DNA from: a virus
Virus record (IMG/VR): IMGVR_UViG_3300023179_000001
Span: 39,922 to 103,921 of that record
Direction: 5' to 3' (one strand)
Length of the DNA stretch: 64,000 nt
Part shown: piece after piece, positions 1 through 8,192 of the stretch
Numbering within the stretch: position 1 is the stretch's first letter
How the letters are laid out: the number at the start of each line of letters is the position of its first letter
Translations under genes and position numbers: made by a program
Notes under the pieces: generated by a model
Database searches by the model: none
What the model saw: only the letters and a program-made list of their open reading frames with translations
What the model was told of the DNA's origin: nothing

Positions 1-694
1 GTTTAAACTCTTTAAAGTATTTATCTGCACCATAGTCGATTACGAATTGGGATTCTTTGGTGCTTTGGTTGTAGTCGAATCTCTCAACCATTTCCTTTTT
101 GTCTGGGATGATTCGTATAGTCGAAGCATCGACCGCAAGGAATGAATAGGGTTTACCATCGTTTCGGGGGACGATTTCAAAGTTGACCTGATCGAAGGTG
201 AGACTGTCTCTAGTGATTTTTCTTAGGAAAGTCTCAAAATCATCACGCCTTTTCATCTCTGGAGTGTCCTCAAAGTTTTCTGGAACCCCACAGTTTTGAA
301 TGAACTGTTCTATTTCTTTGATGCGTTTTTCTTCGGCCTTGGACGGGCTTTTATCATCATCTCTAAGTTTGATTTTAAAACCCAATGCGTATTTGTCTTT
401 GGCTACTCGTTTGAATGTAGCGACCTGATTGGTTCGTGTCTGAATGATTGATGCGACAATAGGATCTGCGTATGTGATTTGTCGGCATTTGTCGTAGGAA
501 AGGATTGAATACTTTTCTTTATATCCAAACGAGGTTTGGCCGTAGGCCAGTGGATCCACTAGGGACGATTTGGAATCGTAGGCTTGCCTGTCTGGAGTGA
601 GAAGACCTGCCTTCATCAACTCATAGCGAATCGGTAGGATTTCCTCTTTTACAAACTCTACCGATTTGGTTAGTGCGTCTTTTACGATTCCCAT
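1..694 (-). CDS. Phage portal protein (N-terminal part, cut by window edge)
   Basis: An open frame begins at ATG 694 and runs off the left edge, giving about 231 residues. The protein starts MGIVKDALTKSVEFVKEEIL and contains DPIVASIIQTRTNQV at about residues 80-95, the typical early signature of phage portal proteins. Portals form the dodecameric ring at one head vertex through which DNA is packaged and which joins the tail. It lies downstream of the large terminase and a head-type gene on the same strand, the usual head-block order. The C-terminal half is outside the window, so full length and clip/wing domains cannot be judged. Confidence 0.82.
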   Translation of the reverse strand, partial: MGIVKDALTKSVEFVKEEILPIRYELMKAGLLTPDRQAYDSKSSLVDPLAYGQTSFGYKEKYSILSYDKCRQITYADPIVASIIQTRTNQVATFKRVAKDKYALGFKIKLRDDDKSPSKAEEKRIKEIEQFIQNCGVPENFEDTPEMKRRDDFETFLRKITRDSLTFDQVNFEIVPRNDGKPYSFLAVDASTIRIIPDKKEMVERFDYNQSTKESQFVIDYGADKYFKEFK

Positions 695-713
695 TTCAAA
701 CCCCTAGTTCAAT

Positions 714-2297
714 CTAACATTCTACAGTAACGCCTTGCGTGGCATCAATCACTACCGAGCCGTCGTTTTCTGCATCTGCTTGAGATTGCATCATCTCAAT
801 CAGGGCTGCATCTGTTTCTGAAGTAGCCTTGATAACCTCACCGTTCATTTTGAGTTGTGATTTGTTGTACTCGTTTTTAACGGCTGGCTTAGACGGATCA
901 TCATACAGTGTGCCATTCTCATAGGCTTCTTTTACTTGCTCATCGAATCCTTTTTCGAGTGTTTTCCCAGTTGTGGTCTGCATCTCAACCGTTGCCTGTC
1001 CTGTTTGAACATAGGAATCAAGAGCCTTTTGATAGGCTTGATCTTGGTTTTGAACCGTTGCTTGTTGGATGGGATCAGCGTTTTGAGTCAATAACTCAGT
1101 GGCCTTATCTGCAAAGATATTCCCTGTCTTAGTTCCAAAGTTAAATACAATTCCACCTTTACCCATTGATCGAACAAACTGATAGGGGACTTGAGGTCTT
1201 TGAACCGTATTCTCGTGAACTCTTTTCAGCTTTCTCACATCTGTTTGATCAGAAATCATTTCGATTAGTGAATCTAAAGACTTATCAACTTTCTTTTTCT
1301 CTAGTTTCTCAGCGATTTTCTTATGCTGTTTCTCGTGAGCATCTAGTTTTTTATTTCCATCAAAATCAAATTTCTCGTCTTCTGCTTTCTTGGTGCAGGA
1401 ACCTTCGCTATAAGGTTTTTTACCTGGGGTTGGTTTATAGCCTTCCCAGCAGCGACCTTCTTTCTCACCTTTATCTACTTCTTTTAATTCTTTTTTCTGC
1501 TCTTTAGCTTCTTTTTTATCGTCCTTTTTGGATGGGGATTCGAGTACACCCACTAGCTTTTTATGCTCTGCAACGAACTTCTCTTTAGGCATTTTTACTT
1601 CTGCTTTGGAGATTTCGTCTAGTGCTTTTAAAAGCAGTTCTTCTTTTGATAAAGAACGCTCGACTTCTTCGACCTGATGATCAACATCGGCTAGAGGCAT
1701 TTCTTTTCCGTGAAATTCTTCACCGTGTTGTTTATCTAGTTCTTCAATGCGTGGCTGCTTGCGTTTTTCTTGCTTGGGAGTCCGTAAAATCACCATCATC
1801 GTGGGAGTAGACAATTCAACTGAGCCTTTGTTGATTTGATCGTCTAGTCTGTCTCTGGATGATTTTTCCATGCCTTGACGTGTAGGTAGGTGATTAGAAA
1901 CTTTTTCTGTGTCGATTGTGGATTGCTCTGATTTTACGAGAGAAGGTGCGTCACCTACTGTAAATCCTAAAGATGATAGTTGATCCTTTTTCATATTAGC
2001 CTCTGACTTTTTAGCTGGTTTATTAGTAGGCCACAAATCCCTGCAAGCCCAATATCCAGGTTTTGTTTTATCTGTCTTTTCAGAACAGTTGTGTCGTGCT
2101 CTAAAATTCTTTTTAGCCCCCTCGGAGTAGTTATGCTTATAGTTCGTATCTCCGTAGTGAACTGTTTTTACATTTCCCGTCGAAGGATCTTTAACGTAGA
2201 CCTTTTTCTTTTTCCCAGGTCTATCACTCTGCATGGGTTTATTGAGAGGCTTATCAGCCTTCTCAATAATTTCTTCTAATAGTTCTTTAATCTTCAT
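714..2297 (-). CDS. Virion/head-associated protein with basic Cys motif, CWEGY motif and EF-hand loop
   Basis: About 527 residues. ATG 2297 is preferred over an upstream TTG (2306) because AGGA lies about 10 nt before it. Residues 28-90 hold a Lys-rich segment (KKKKVYVKDPSTGNVKTVHY) followed by a Cys/Trp motif ending GYWACRDLW. Residues about 283-301 hold CWEGYKPTPGKKPYSEGSC. Residues 311-322 (DFDGNKKLDAHE) fit a calcium EF-hand loop, with acidic or Asn residues at positions 1, 3, 5, 9 and 12. I recall similar mosaics in head-gene regions of other large phages, but the function is not established. The middle is charged and probably coiled-coil. It sits between the portal and the sigma factor, so a capsid assembly, scaffold or minor head role is inferred. 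Confidence 0.6.
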   Translation of the reverse strand: MKIKELLEEIIEKADKPLNKPMQSDRPGKKKKVYVKDPSTGNVKTVHYGDTNYKHNYSEGAKKNFRARHNCSEKTDKTKPGYWACRDLWPTNKPAKKSEANMKKDQLSSLGFTVGDAPSLVKSEQSTIDTEKVSNHLPTRQGMEKSSRDRLDDQINKGSVELSTPTMMVILRTPKQEKRKQPRIEELDKQHGEEFHGKEMPLADVDHQVEEVERSLSKEELLLKALDEISKAEVKMPKEKFVAEHKKLVGVLESPSKKDDKKEAKEQKKELKEVDKGEKEGRCWEGYKPTPGKKPYSEGSCTKKAEDEKFDFDGNKKLDAHEKQHKKIAEKLEKKKVDKSLDSLIEMISDQTDVRKLKRVHENTVQRPQVPYQFVRSMGKGGIVFNFGTKTGNIFADKATELLTQNADPIQQATVQNQDQAYQKALDSYVQTGQATVEMQTTTGKTLEKGFDEQVKEAYENGTLYDDPSKPAVKNEYNKSQLKMNGEVIKATSETDAALIEMMQSQADAENDGSVVIDATQGVTVEC

Positions 2298-2796
2298 TAG
2301 TTTCAATCCTAATATGAGTTATATCGATCTGCCCATACATATCGGTCAAACCCTTTTTAATTTTATTATTTAGCTCTTTTTCTGATTGAGCCCTGATGCT
2401 CTTCATCAACACTTGTTGCTCCGTCCCATCTTGTGTTGAAAAAGTGATTGAAGCATTGAATGTTTTTGTGGGCTCTTCTTTGTGCAGAATCTTATCTAAA
2501 TTACCTTTTTGTAAATCGTTTGAAAGTTCTTTTAGACCTTTGGTGAGATGAACGTACTTGTCGTAAAAATCATCTGTGGTTCTATAACCTTCAACCGAGT
2601 GACCTCGGCTTTCCCAATAAGATGTTTCATAAGGAATGAATCCACCTTCGGGCATCCATTTATAGTGTTGAGCGAAAGGAGAATCGGGGCCGACCACCAT
2701 GGGGTCTAAAGATATGGCTTTCTTTAGATCATTTTTCAGCCCCTTCTCTATCGTATCATCCAATAAAGCTGCTATCTCGTCCAGTTCCATTTTCAC
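2287..2796 (-). CDS. Hypothetical protein of head block
   Basis: 169 residues, not recognised. The start is GTG 2796 with GGAG about 7 nt upstream; an ATG two codons later has poorer spacing. The middle is rich in aromatic residues (HYKWMPEGGFIPYETSYW). The C-terminal half (about 105-169) looks like an alternating beta/alpha domain. Its 5' end lies within the end of the sigma-factor gene and its 3' end overlaps the next gene by about 11 nt, implying translational coupling between sigma factor and head genes. A structural or morphogenesis role is a guess from position only. Confidence 0.6.
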   Translation of the reverse strand: MKMELDEIAALLDDTIEKGLKNDLKKAISLDPMVVGPDSPFAQHYKWMPEGGFIPYETSYWESRGHSVEGYRTTDDFYDKYVHLTKGLKELSNDLQKGNLDKILHKEEPTKTFNASITFSTQDGTEQQVLMKSIRAQSEKELNNKIKKGLTDMYGQIDITHIRIETNED

Positions 2797-3439
2797 CGTC
2801 GTACTCCATTAAAGTAGGGATGCCTTCAACAAGTTCTATTTCGACATCGCATGAATCGCAATTAAAGTTTACCACGTTTTCGGATACACAGGTTTCTTCT
2901 AAACATTTTGGGCAAGCAAAAGCTACTAACTTAAATGATGCACCAAACCATTCGTGCACATCTGCTTTTATTTTTTTTAATACCTGTGATGCCCAACTCT
3001 GAGAAAACCCAAACTCTTCGGCTATCTCTTTTAGGTTATAACCTTGGAGTCGCTTTGTGAGAATGAGTTTTTCGGTCTGAGTTAGTTTTGAATTGTTGAT
3101 AAAGCTTGTCAAAGTAAGTTTTGATTCCATAGCTCTTTCGGTTGAGTATTTCTCTTCGATTTGAGAAAAATCAAAATCTATGGATTGAATAGGTCTTTTG
3201 TTTTTTAGACGCTCTGAGCCGATAAGCTTTCTAACCTCATCAAGTACGGCTCCTCGGATGCGGTAGTTTGCGTAGGTTTTAAACTTTACACCACGACTAG
3301 GATCGAATCTGGTTAAGCACTGAGCATAGCCTTCAAACCCTGCGCTCATTAGTTCGTTTAAATCTAATTTATGTAATCTTTTCTCTTTGACGGTTCTAAG
3401 AACAACTATCTTAATCCACTGGACAATCCTGTTATCCAT
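2756..3439 (-). CDS. FliA-like RNA polymerase sigma factor with C-terminal zinc ribbon
   Basis: About 227 residues. ATG 3439 has AGGTG just upstream; GTG 3445 is an alternative. Residues about 28-72 match sigma-70 region 2 of the FliA/SigF type (FDPSRGVKFKTYANYRIRGA followed by VLDEVRKL). Residues about 118-158 form a region-4 helix-turn-helix (LKEIAEEFGFSQSWASQVLK). After region 4 come two Cys pairs (CPKC near 176-179, CDSC near 194-197), a zinc-ribbon tail not usual in bacterial sigma factors. It should redirect host RNA polymerase, probably to late promoters given its place between terminase and head genes. It overlaps the next gene by about 40 nt. Confidence 0.85.
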   Translation of the reverse strand: MDNRIVQWIKIVVLRTVKEKRLHKLDLNELMSAGFEGYAQCLTRFDPSRGVKFKTYANYRIRGAVLDEVRKLIGSERLKNKRPIQSIDFDFSQIEEKYSTERAMESKLTLTSFINNSKLTQTEKLILTKRLQGYNLKEIAEEFGFSQSWASQVLKKIKADVHEWFGASFKLVAFACPKCLEETCVSENVVNFNCDSCDVEIELVEGIPTLMEYDGENGTGRDSSFIG

Positions 3440-3490
3440 AGACACCTGATCAAAATTAGATACACCGCAATCTTACGGTGAATTGGGAGT

Positions 3491-3712
3491 TTATTCTTTG
3501 CTACGTTGGATTTTTGTGGCCTGTGGTTTCTGGGTGCCGCCTCTATCTGCCATTGCTGGTTCAAAAGAAACTGTCTCACCTTCATCTAAAACTCTGAATT
3601 CTCCAAGAGGAGCTTCGATCTTAGAATAGTGAGCGAAGTAGTCCTTATTGTCCTCGCCCTTGATAAAGCCAAAACCCTTTTTTACGTCGAACCAAATTAC
3701 TTTTCCCACCAT
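3491..3712 (-). CDS. Cold-shock domain protein (CspA family)
   Basis: 73 residues, a single cold-shock OB-fold domain of normal family length. RNP1 reads KGFGFIKG (about 12-19) and RNP2 reads DYFAHYS (about 24-30; usually VFVHFS), followed by the typical G-E-x-V-x-F-E strand. Family members bind single-stranded RNA or DNA and act as RNA chaperones or antiterminators. It lies directly upstream of the sigma-factor gene on the same strand, so a role in phage transcription or translation control is plausible. The Val-to-Asp-Tyr start of RNP2 is slightly divergent. Confidence 0.9.
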   Translation of the reverse strand: MVGKVIWFDVKKGFGFIKGEDNKDYFAHYSKIEAPLGEFRVLDEGETVSFEPAMADRGGTQKPQATKIQRSKE

Positions 3713-3755
3713 AGACTAAAATTCTAACTTAAAACTAGAAGCGCACAACTCTTAT

Positions 3756-4631
3756 TTAAGTGAAATCATCTTTTTTGAAATAGATATTCCAAATATCCAA
3801 CCAATCATCCACTTCAACAAAGCTGCATCCTAGCTTCGACACTTCGGGTCTTTCTTTATCAAATTTATTCTTTTCATCTCTTAAAATAATTTCGTCTGGA
3901 GTTAGAATTGTTCTACCCCAGTTTGCGACACTGACATTTCCTTCTGGAGCGCAGTGATGGATTTTTGAGCCTTCTTCACTGAATAGGACATCAAGAGAGT
4001 TTGCGAGGGTAAAGGCAAGCCATCGGGTAGGTGTTGGAGTAACTAGATTCTGAGGTAGAGAGATAGGTCTTTTCTTGTTAGATATAATCTTTCCAGGGAA
4101 TGTTCTCCAAGGCTTGTGGAACCCGTAAAGCGATCCCACTCGAATGATAGCTCTGTTAGGAATATTCGAGGTCAAAATTTTTATTTCCATCTCAAGCTTT
4201 TGTTTGGCGTATTCGGACTTGGGTGATGATGTATAACTTTCTGGATTTGATGGACTCTTCTCATCAGCGCAGTAATCTGTTGAAAAGAATATAATGCGTG
4301 TCGTTGCAGGTAAATCGTAGTTCAGAGTGATAGGGAGAGTTTGGTTTAGATATTTAGCAGTTTCGTGGGTGCTGGCTGTTGGTTTAGCTTCTTCTACTGA
4401 GCCGCCTCCAACTGCAATCCAGACGCAATCTGGTGCTAGGTCTCTAACCGTGTCGAAGGTGATTAGATCTTTGAAGTTTAGTCCTTCGGATCTGGATAAG
4501 AGAATTGCTCCGTTGCCGTTGGCTGATAGTTCGTGTTCTAAATCTTTCCCCAGGTTTCCTGCGCCCAAAATAACGTGCTTCATGTGTGCCCCAAGGTAAG
4601 CGTTTAGCTTTTCGATATTGATGAATCTCAT
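3756..4631 (-). CDS. NAD(P)-dependent epimerase/reductase, RmlD-like SDR
   Basis: Up to 291 residues. The Rossmann motif HVILGAGNLGKDLE starts near residue 19. ATG 4583 (MKHVILGAGNLG) would give a classical N-terminus, but ATG 4631 abuts the stop of the preceding gene (TAA-ATG), so coupling may favour it. FSTDYCAD (about 125) and SEYAKQKLEME (YxxxK catalytic pair) are typical extended-SDR sites, followed by RVGSLYGF. The family makes or reduces nucleotide-sugars such as dTDP-4-keto-6-deoxyhexoses. It is far from the RmlB/RmlC genes at 60 kb but could complete the same pathway. Substrate is not determinable. Confidence 0.7.
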   Translation of the reverse strand: MRFINIEKLNAYLGAHMKHVILGAGNLGKDLEHELSANGNGAILLSRSEGLNFKDLITFDTVRDLAPDCVWIAVGGGSVEEAKPTASTHETAKYLNQTLPITLNYDLPATTRIIFFSTDYCADEKSPSNPESYTSSPKSEYAKQKLEMEIKILTSNIPNRAIIRVGSLYGFHKPWRTFPGKIISNKKRPISLPQNLVTPTPTRWLAFTLANSLDVLFSEEGSKIHHCAPEGNVSVANWGRTILTPDEIILRDEKNKFDKERPEVSKLGCSFVEVDDWLDIWNIYFKKDDFT

Positions 4632-4826
4632 TTAGCATTTTAATAGTTCTACAATCTTATCGAAAGTCTTTCGTTTTATCTGAACCGCAGTGCTTCTTGC
4701 TTTTAGGTCTACGATGACCAAGACATCGTTGTTGTATAGCACTGCAACATTGTCGTTAATTTCTTTGAAATTGGTCAACTCCTGATCTTTCTTTGAAATT
4801 TTCTTTTTGGACTTTTTATTTCTCAT
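4632..4826 (-). CDS. Small basic hypothetical protein
   Basis: 64 residues with a Lys-rich N-terminus (MRNKKSKKKISKK) then a compact alpha/beta-like segment. It overlaps the terminase stop by 4 nt (ATGA-type coupling) and its own stop directly precedes the next ATG. This tight packing supports it as real. No family recognised; a nucleic-acid or terminase-associated role would be only a guess. Confidence 0.5.
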   Translation of the reverse strand: MRNKKSKKKISKKDQELTNFKEINDNVAVLYNNDVLVIVDLKARSTAVQIKRKTFDKIVELLKC

Positions 4827-6304
4827 ACAAAATCAAAGCTGATTCCTGAGTTACGGGATGCTTCTACTGCGAGCCAAAGACTCATAACCATGTCATCGTG
4901 AGAACCAAGTCCTTGGAGTTTCCCATCGACAAAGGTGAAGCATTTAAGCTCGTTTAATAGAAGATCGGTGATTTCCCTATCTCTTTCAGTTTTCCTTGGG
5001 ATTACAAATTTCCTGTTCTCAAATAAGATTTGAAGCGATGGTACGCCATCTTCCATCGAGTGTTTTCTTCTGGCAGTGGTTGTAAAGCCTTCAATGGGTA
5101 AATCAGTTCTTCTTACCATCTCGTCTCTAAAGACCTTTTGGAATGCGTTATCTTCAACATAGATGCGTTGAGGCTTGTATAAGTGATACACGTTGTTCAC
5201 TTCTCTTAATTGATCTGTGAGGGACATCCCTTTCTTTCTTCTTATGTCTAATAGCCACTTATTTCCTGAGTTATCGACCCCTAGTGTCGTTATTACTGTG
5301 TAGTCGGCACCAACGGATGACGAGATTGCTAAATCCACTCCCGTAAAGACCTGAAGCTCTGCTCTATCTGATTTGGTGAGTTGGTTTGGCATCTCATACT
5401 CAAAATCGAAACAGGGCTGTAAAATCTTTTCAGGAAATAGGGATGAATCATCTGAGATGGGGGTGACTAGGTATTCACGTCCGAACCTAGTTGAACCCAC
5501 TTCCTGCTTTCTTTTGAGCAGGGTTTCAAGACTATAGCGAGTAGGCCAGAGTGCTTTATTATTTCGGATAGCTGGGAATTCAGCGAATTTATACGCTTGG
5601 TTGTGTCGTAGTTCTGAGTATAGGTCTTTTTGATGCAGTGGAGTGCCAACGACAACTAGCTGCCCATGAGGGATTAACATAGGCGTAATAGCTGAGAAAA
5701 AATAATCAATCTGTCTCTGTCTCGTGACCTCAGAAAACATCGTTTCATCGTTTAGAATATCATCGCATACGATAAAAGCAGGATGGGCTCCACGAGTCGA
5801 TTGCCCATAACCCCTGGCCCTGATTCTGACACCGTTTGAGCATCTAATCTCTGTTTTATTGTTCCACGATTCTTTAGCTGCTGGAATGAGCCACTGAAGC
5901 TTTTCGTTGGATTCAATCTCCATCTTAACGAATTCAAGAAGTTTAATTGCCTGTTCTGTGGTGTTTGAAAAGATGTAACCCACTGAAAACTTAGGCATTG
6001 ATCTAAAGTCCGTTCCCTGTGGCATGGGTGGAACCCAGTTGTAGTAGGCTCTCCAGATAATAAAAGCTAGGGAGAAAAAATAGGATTTCCCATGATCTCG
6101 TGAAGCTAAGATGGCGAGTTTTTTATGCTTTGCTACCAGTGCTGACCATTCTCGGTGGTGATCTGCTATCTCCGCTCCCAAGATGTCTTCAGCAAACGTC
6201 GCCAGGTCTGCTCGTCTTAGCACATCATCAGACAAGAGATTGCCAATGAGATTCATTCTCTCATCTAGTGGCAGATCAATCAGTGATTTCTGTGCAGTTA
6301 GCAT
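4823..6304 (-). CDS. terL: Terminase large subunit
   Basis: 493 residues, normal length. ATPase domain: Walker A ASRDHGKS (67-74), Walker B FIVCDD (177-182), and a coupling segment VVVGTPLHQKDLYSEL (about 217-232). RNase H-like nuclease domain: VFTGVDLAISS with Asp near 324, IYVEDNAFQ with Glu near 384, and GSHDDMVMSLWLA with Asp 470/471, the three acidic metal sites expected. This is the motor that cuts concatemers and pumps DNA into the prohead through the portal. It overlaps the upstream methyltransferase by 7 nt and the downstream small gene by 4 nt, so the block is probably one transcript. Confidence 0.95.
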   Translation of the reverse strand: MLTAQKSLIDLPLDERMNLIGNLLSDDVLRRADLATFAEDILGAEIADHHREWSALVAKHKKLAILASRDHGKSYFFSLAFIIWRAYYNWVPPMPQGTDFRSMPKFSVGYIFSNTTEQAIKLLEFVKMEIESNEKLQWLIPAAKESWNNKTEIRCSNGVRIRARGYGQSTRGAHPAFIVCDDILNDETMFSEVTRQRQIDYFFSAITPMLIPHGQLVVVGTPLHQKDLYSELRHNQAYKFAEFPAIRNNKALWPTRYSLETLLKRKQEVGSTRFGREYLVTPISDDSSLFPEKILQPCFDFEYEMPNQLTKSDRAELQVFTGVDLAISSSVGADYTVITTLGVDNSGNKWLLDIRRKKGMSLTDQLREVNNVYHLYKPQRIYVEDNAFQKVFRDEMVRRTDLPIEGFTTTARRKHSMEDGVPSLQILFENRKFVIPRKTERDREITDLLLNELKCFTFVDGKLQGLGSHDDMVMSLWLAVEASRNSGISFDFV

Positions 6305-6774
6305 TGAGATATTGTAACTCCCTGTGGCAAATGCTTTGGATTTGGATTGATTCGATAAAAAATCAAAGCAGATCCAAAAGGCACTCCATTCCTCATCGGA
6401 TTATTCTTATCTAAATAATTAACCCGCTTGCGAATGATGTGAACTTTGGCGTGCGGGAGAATCCACTTCTGCCAGGTGTCAGTTTCCATGTTTGAGGCTT
6501 TATAAATCGCAATGATTTGGTTTTTGGATTGGGCTGCTTTTTGAAAAAACTGATTAGCTTTAGAAAAAGGGGGATTGAGCCAAGCTATTCCCTGAATTTC
6601 GTCCCAGTTCTGTTTGAGTGAATTATCAGCTTTCGTGAAACATTGCTTTGCTTTAGCGTTTTCTTTTGTGGCCGCAAGATCAAAGGAGAGGGGATAGAAG
6701 AGTTTGATTCTAGTTATCAACTCCTGTGGTGTTTCCCACTCATCGCTTTTTGAACCCTTATAGATTGAAAGCAT
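6298..6774 (-). CDS. Phage Dam-type N6-adenine DNA methyltransferase
   Basis: 158 residues matching the compact phage DNA N-6-adenine-methyltransferase family. DEWETPQELI at the N-terminus, FDLAAT (SAM region), then the catalytic NPPF motif in IAWLNPPFSKANQFF, and a C-terminal GVPFGSALIFY strand. Enzymes of this family methylate adenine in phage DNA, usually to evade restriction. It sits between a second methyltransferase and the terminase, with a 7-nt overlap into the latter, so modification may be expressed together with packaging. Target site cannot be read from the sequence. Confidence 0.85.
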   Translation of the reverse strand: MLSIYKGSKSDEWETPQELITRIKLFYPLSFDLAATKENAKAKQCFTKADNSLKQNWDEIQGIAWLNPPFSKANQFFQKAAQSKNQIIAIYKASNMETDTWQKWILPHAKVHIIRKRVNYLDKNNPMRNGVPFGSALIFYRINPNPKHLPQGVTISQC

Positions 6775-6779
6775 TTTAA

Positions 6780-8192
6780 TTAAGCCTTATCCTGAATGGG
6801 TGTCTTGATGCTGAAAGCCTTTTTCAACTTCTCTCGCTTGGCTTCTTTCTTTTCATTGATTTGATCAAGTAGCTTTTTGGTTTGAGTGATTCTGGCTTTA
6901 CAGATTTCAAAGTATTCAGCTTCTTTTTCAATTCCAATAAATCCAAAGCCTTCTTTGAGGGATGCGACACCAGTTGTTCCTGAGCCCATGAACGGGTCTA
7001 AAACAATGCCGTTCGATGGAGTGATTAGCCGTGTCAAGTAGCGCATGAGTTTGATGGGCTTTACGGTTGGATGGTGATTGCCAGCCCTCTCTCGGCCATC
7101 ATGATCTGGAAATTTTCCTGATAAATCAGGGCTATTTGGCCTTGCATCGCTGCGTTTTTTTAGTTGAGTGAAAGTATCCAAACCAGCATTTCTTTCGCCT
7201 GATGATATTTTAGCGCAGTAAAAAAAGCGTGATGCTCCAGTTGGCAAATCGGGCTGATAATATCTAGGCTTCCCAAGAGTGCTTCCAGCTTTGCCAAACA
7301 CTTTGTTTTCTACTCGTGGCTGACCAGTTAATTCGCCAGTTTTACATGGGCCACTTTGATCATTTAATAATTTCACTGCACATTCATCGGTGCATTGATC
7401 TTCTTTACACTCTGCATCGTGCGATAAAACTAGGTTTGAGGGAAATCGGCCTTGAGTCGCCTGAATATACGGGGCTCGATTTGAAGTCTTGTAGCCAGAA
7501 GGAGAATTGTAGTCAGTTTTGTTTATTCCCCTTCCAGCTTGTAGCTTCTCTTCTGTCCCAATTCTACTCCCATCAATATTTATTCCCCCTGTCCCATGCT
7601 TCAATACATTTAATGCGACACTTTTTTCTTCAATGGGCTTTCGGATTAAAAACCAGAATTCGACTGCGGGCTTTAGTGCTGTACCCCATCCATCCCACTG
7701 CTTTGCTTCATCTGTAGCTGGAGCGGTAATGTCCATTGTTGTTTTGCCCTGAGCCCACGGCCTTTCCCATCCTTCATTGCACTTTGTTGCACTGGGTGTT
7801 TTTTTAATTGTTAAAACAATTTCTCTTTCCGATCCCTGCATTTTATCTATAGCTTTTGAAATATCTAAAGACTTCGGGAAGCCTTGCCCGAATAAATGAG
7901 AAACCACGTCCCTCACTTCAAAGCCAGAATTCTCAAGAGCCATCCCCGTCCAATGCGAAGTCCTTGGAATAGCCCACACAAGCCCATGGGCTCCTGGTTT
8001 TAAAACACGCCTACATTCTTTCATCACTTTACTTAACCATAAGATCCAAAGATCCCTGTGGCCTTTATCTTCATCCCACCCTTTACCCATAAAAGCTATT
8101 CCTGCTGGCGGATCTGACACCAGGGAATCCACTGAATTATCTGGAAGTGATTTTAGAACCTGTAGGCAATCGCCTTTAAGTAGCTTTATCAT
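6780..8192 (-). CDS. DNA methyltransferase, N4/N6 class, with DPPA catalytic motif
   Basis: 470 residues. Circularly arranged amino-methyltransferase: catalytic motif IV at the N-terminus (SDPPAGIAFMGKGWD, about 26-40), a long target-recognition middle, then HPTVKPIKLMRYLTRLI and motif I LDPFMGSGTTGVAS near the C-terminus, i.e. a beta-class order. The usual DPPY/SPPY is DPPA here; I recall this variant in other phage methylases, so it is probably functional. A Cys-rich stretch (about 255-275) may bind metal. It follows the candidate small terminase with a 17-nt overlap and precedes the Dam-type enzyme. Confidence 0.85.
   Translation of the reverse strand: MIKLLKGDCLQVLKSLPDNSVDSLVSDPPAGIAFMGKGWDEDKGHRDLWILWLSKVMKECRRVLKPGAHGLVWAIPRTSHWTGMALENSGFEVRDVVSHLFGQGFPKSLDISKAIDKMQGSEREIVLTIKKTPSATKCNEGWERPWAQGKTTMDITAPATDEAKQWDGWGTALKPAVEFWFLIRKPIEEKSVALNVLKHGTGGINIDGSRIGTEEKLQAGRGINKTDYNSPSGYKTSNRAPYIQATQGRFPSNLVLSHDAECKEDQCTDECAVKLLNDQSGPCKTGELTGQPRVENKVFGKAGSTLGKPRYYQPDLPTGASRFFYCAKISSGERNAGLDTFTQLKKRSDARPNSPDLSGKFPDHDGRERAGNHHPTVKPIKLMRYLTRLITPSNGIVLDPFMGSGTTGVASLKEGFGFIGIEKEAEYFEICKARITQTKKLLDQINEKKEAKREKLKKAFSIKTPIQDKA

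Noticed and set aside
1166-1507. Plus-strand frames opposite the head protein gene
   Set aside because: Low-complexity shadows of the Lys/Glu-rich gene on the other strand.
3290-3320. tRNA T-loop-like GATTCGATCC on the minus strand
   Set aside because: Inside the conserved sigma-factor coding region and no acceptor or anticodon arms could be drawn.
3451-3485. Hairpin CACCG-caatctta-CGGTG between cold-shock and sigma genes considered as terminator
   Set aside because: Only 5 bp of stem and no T run on the minus strand.
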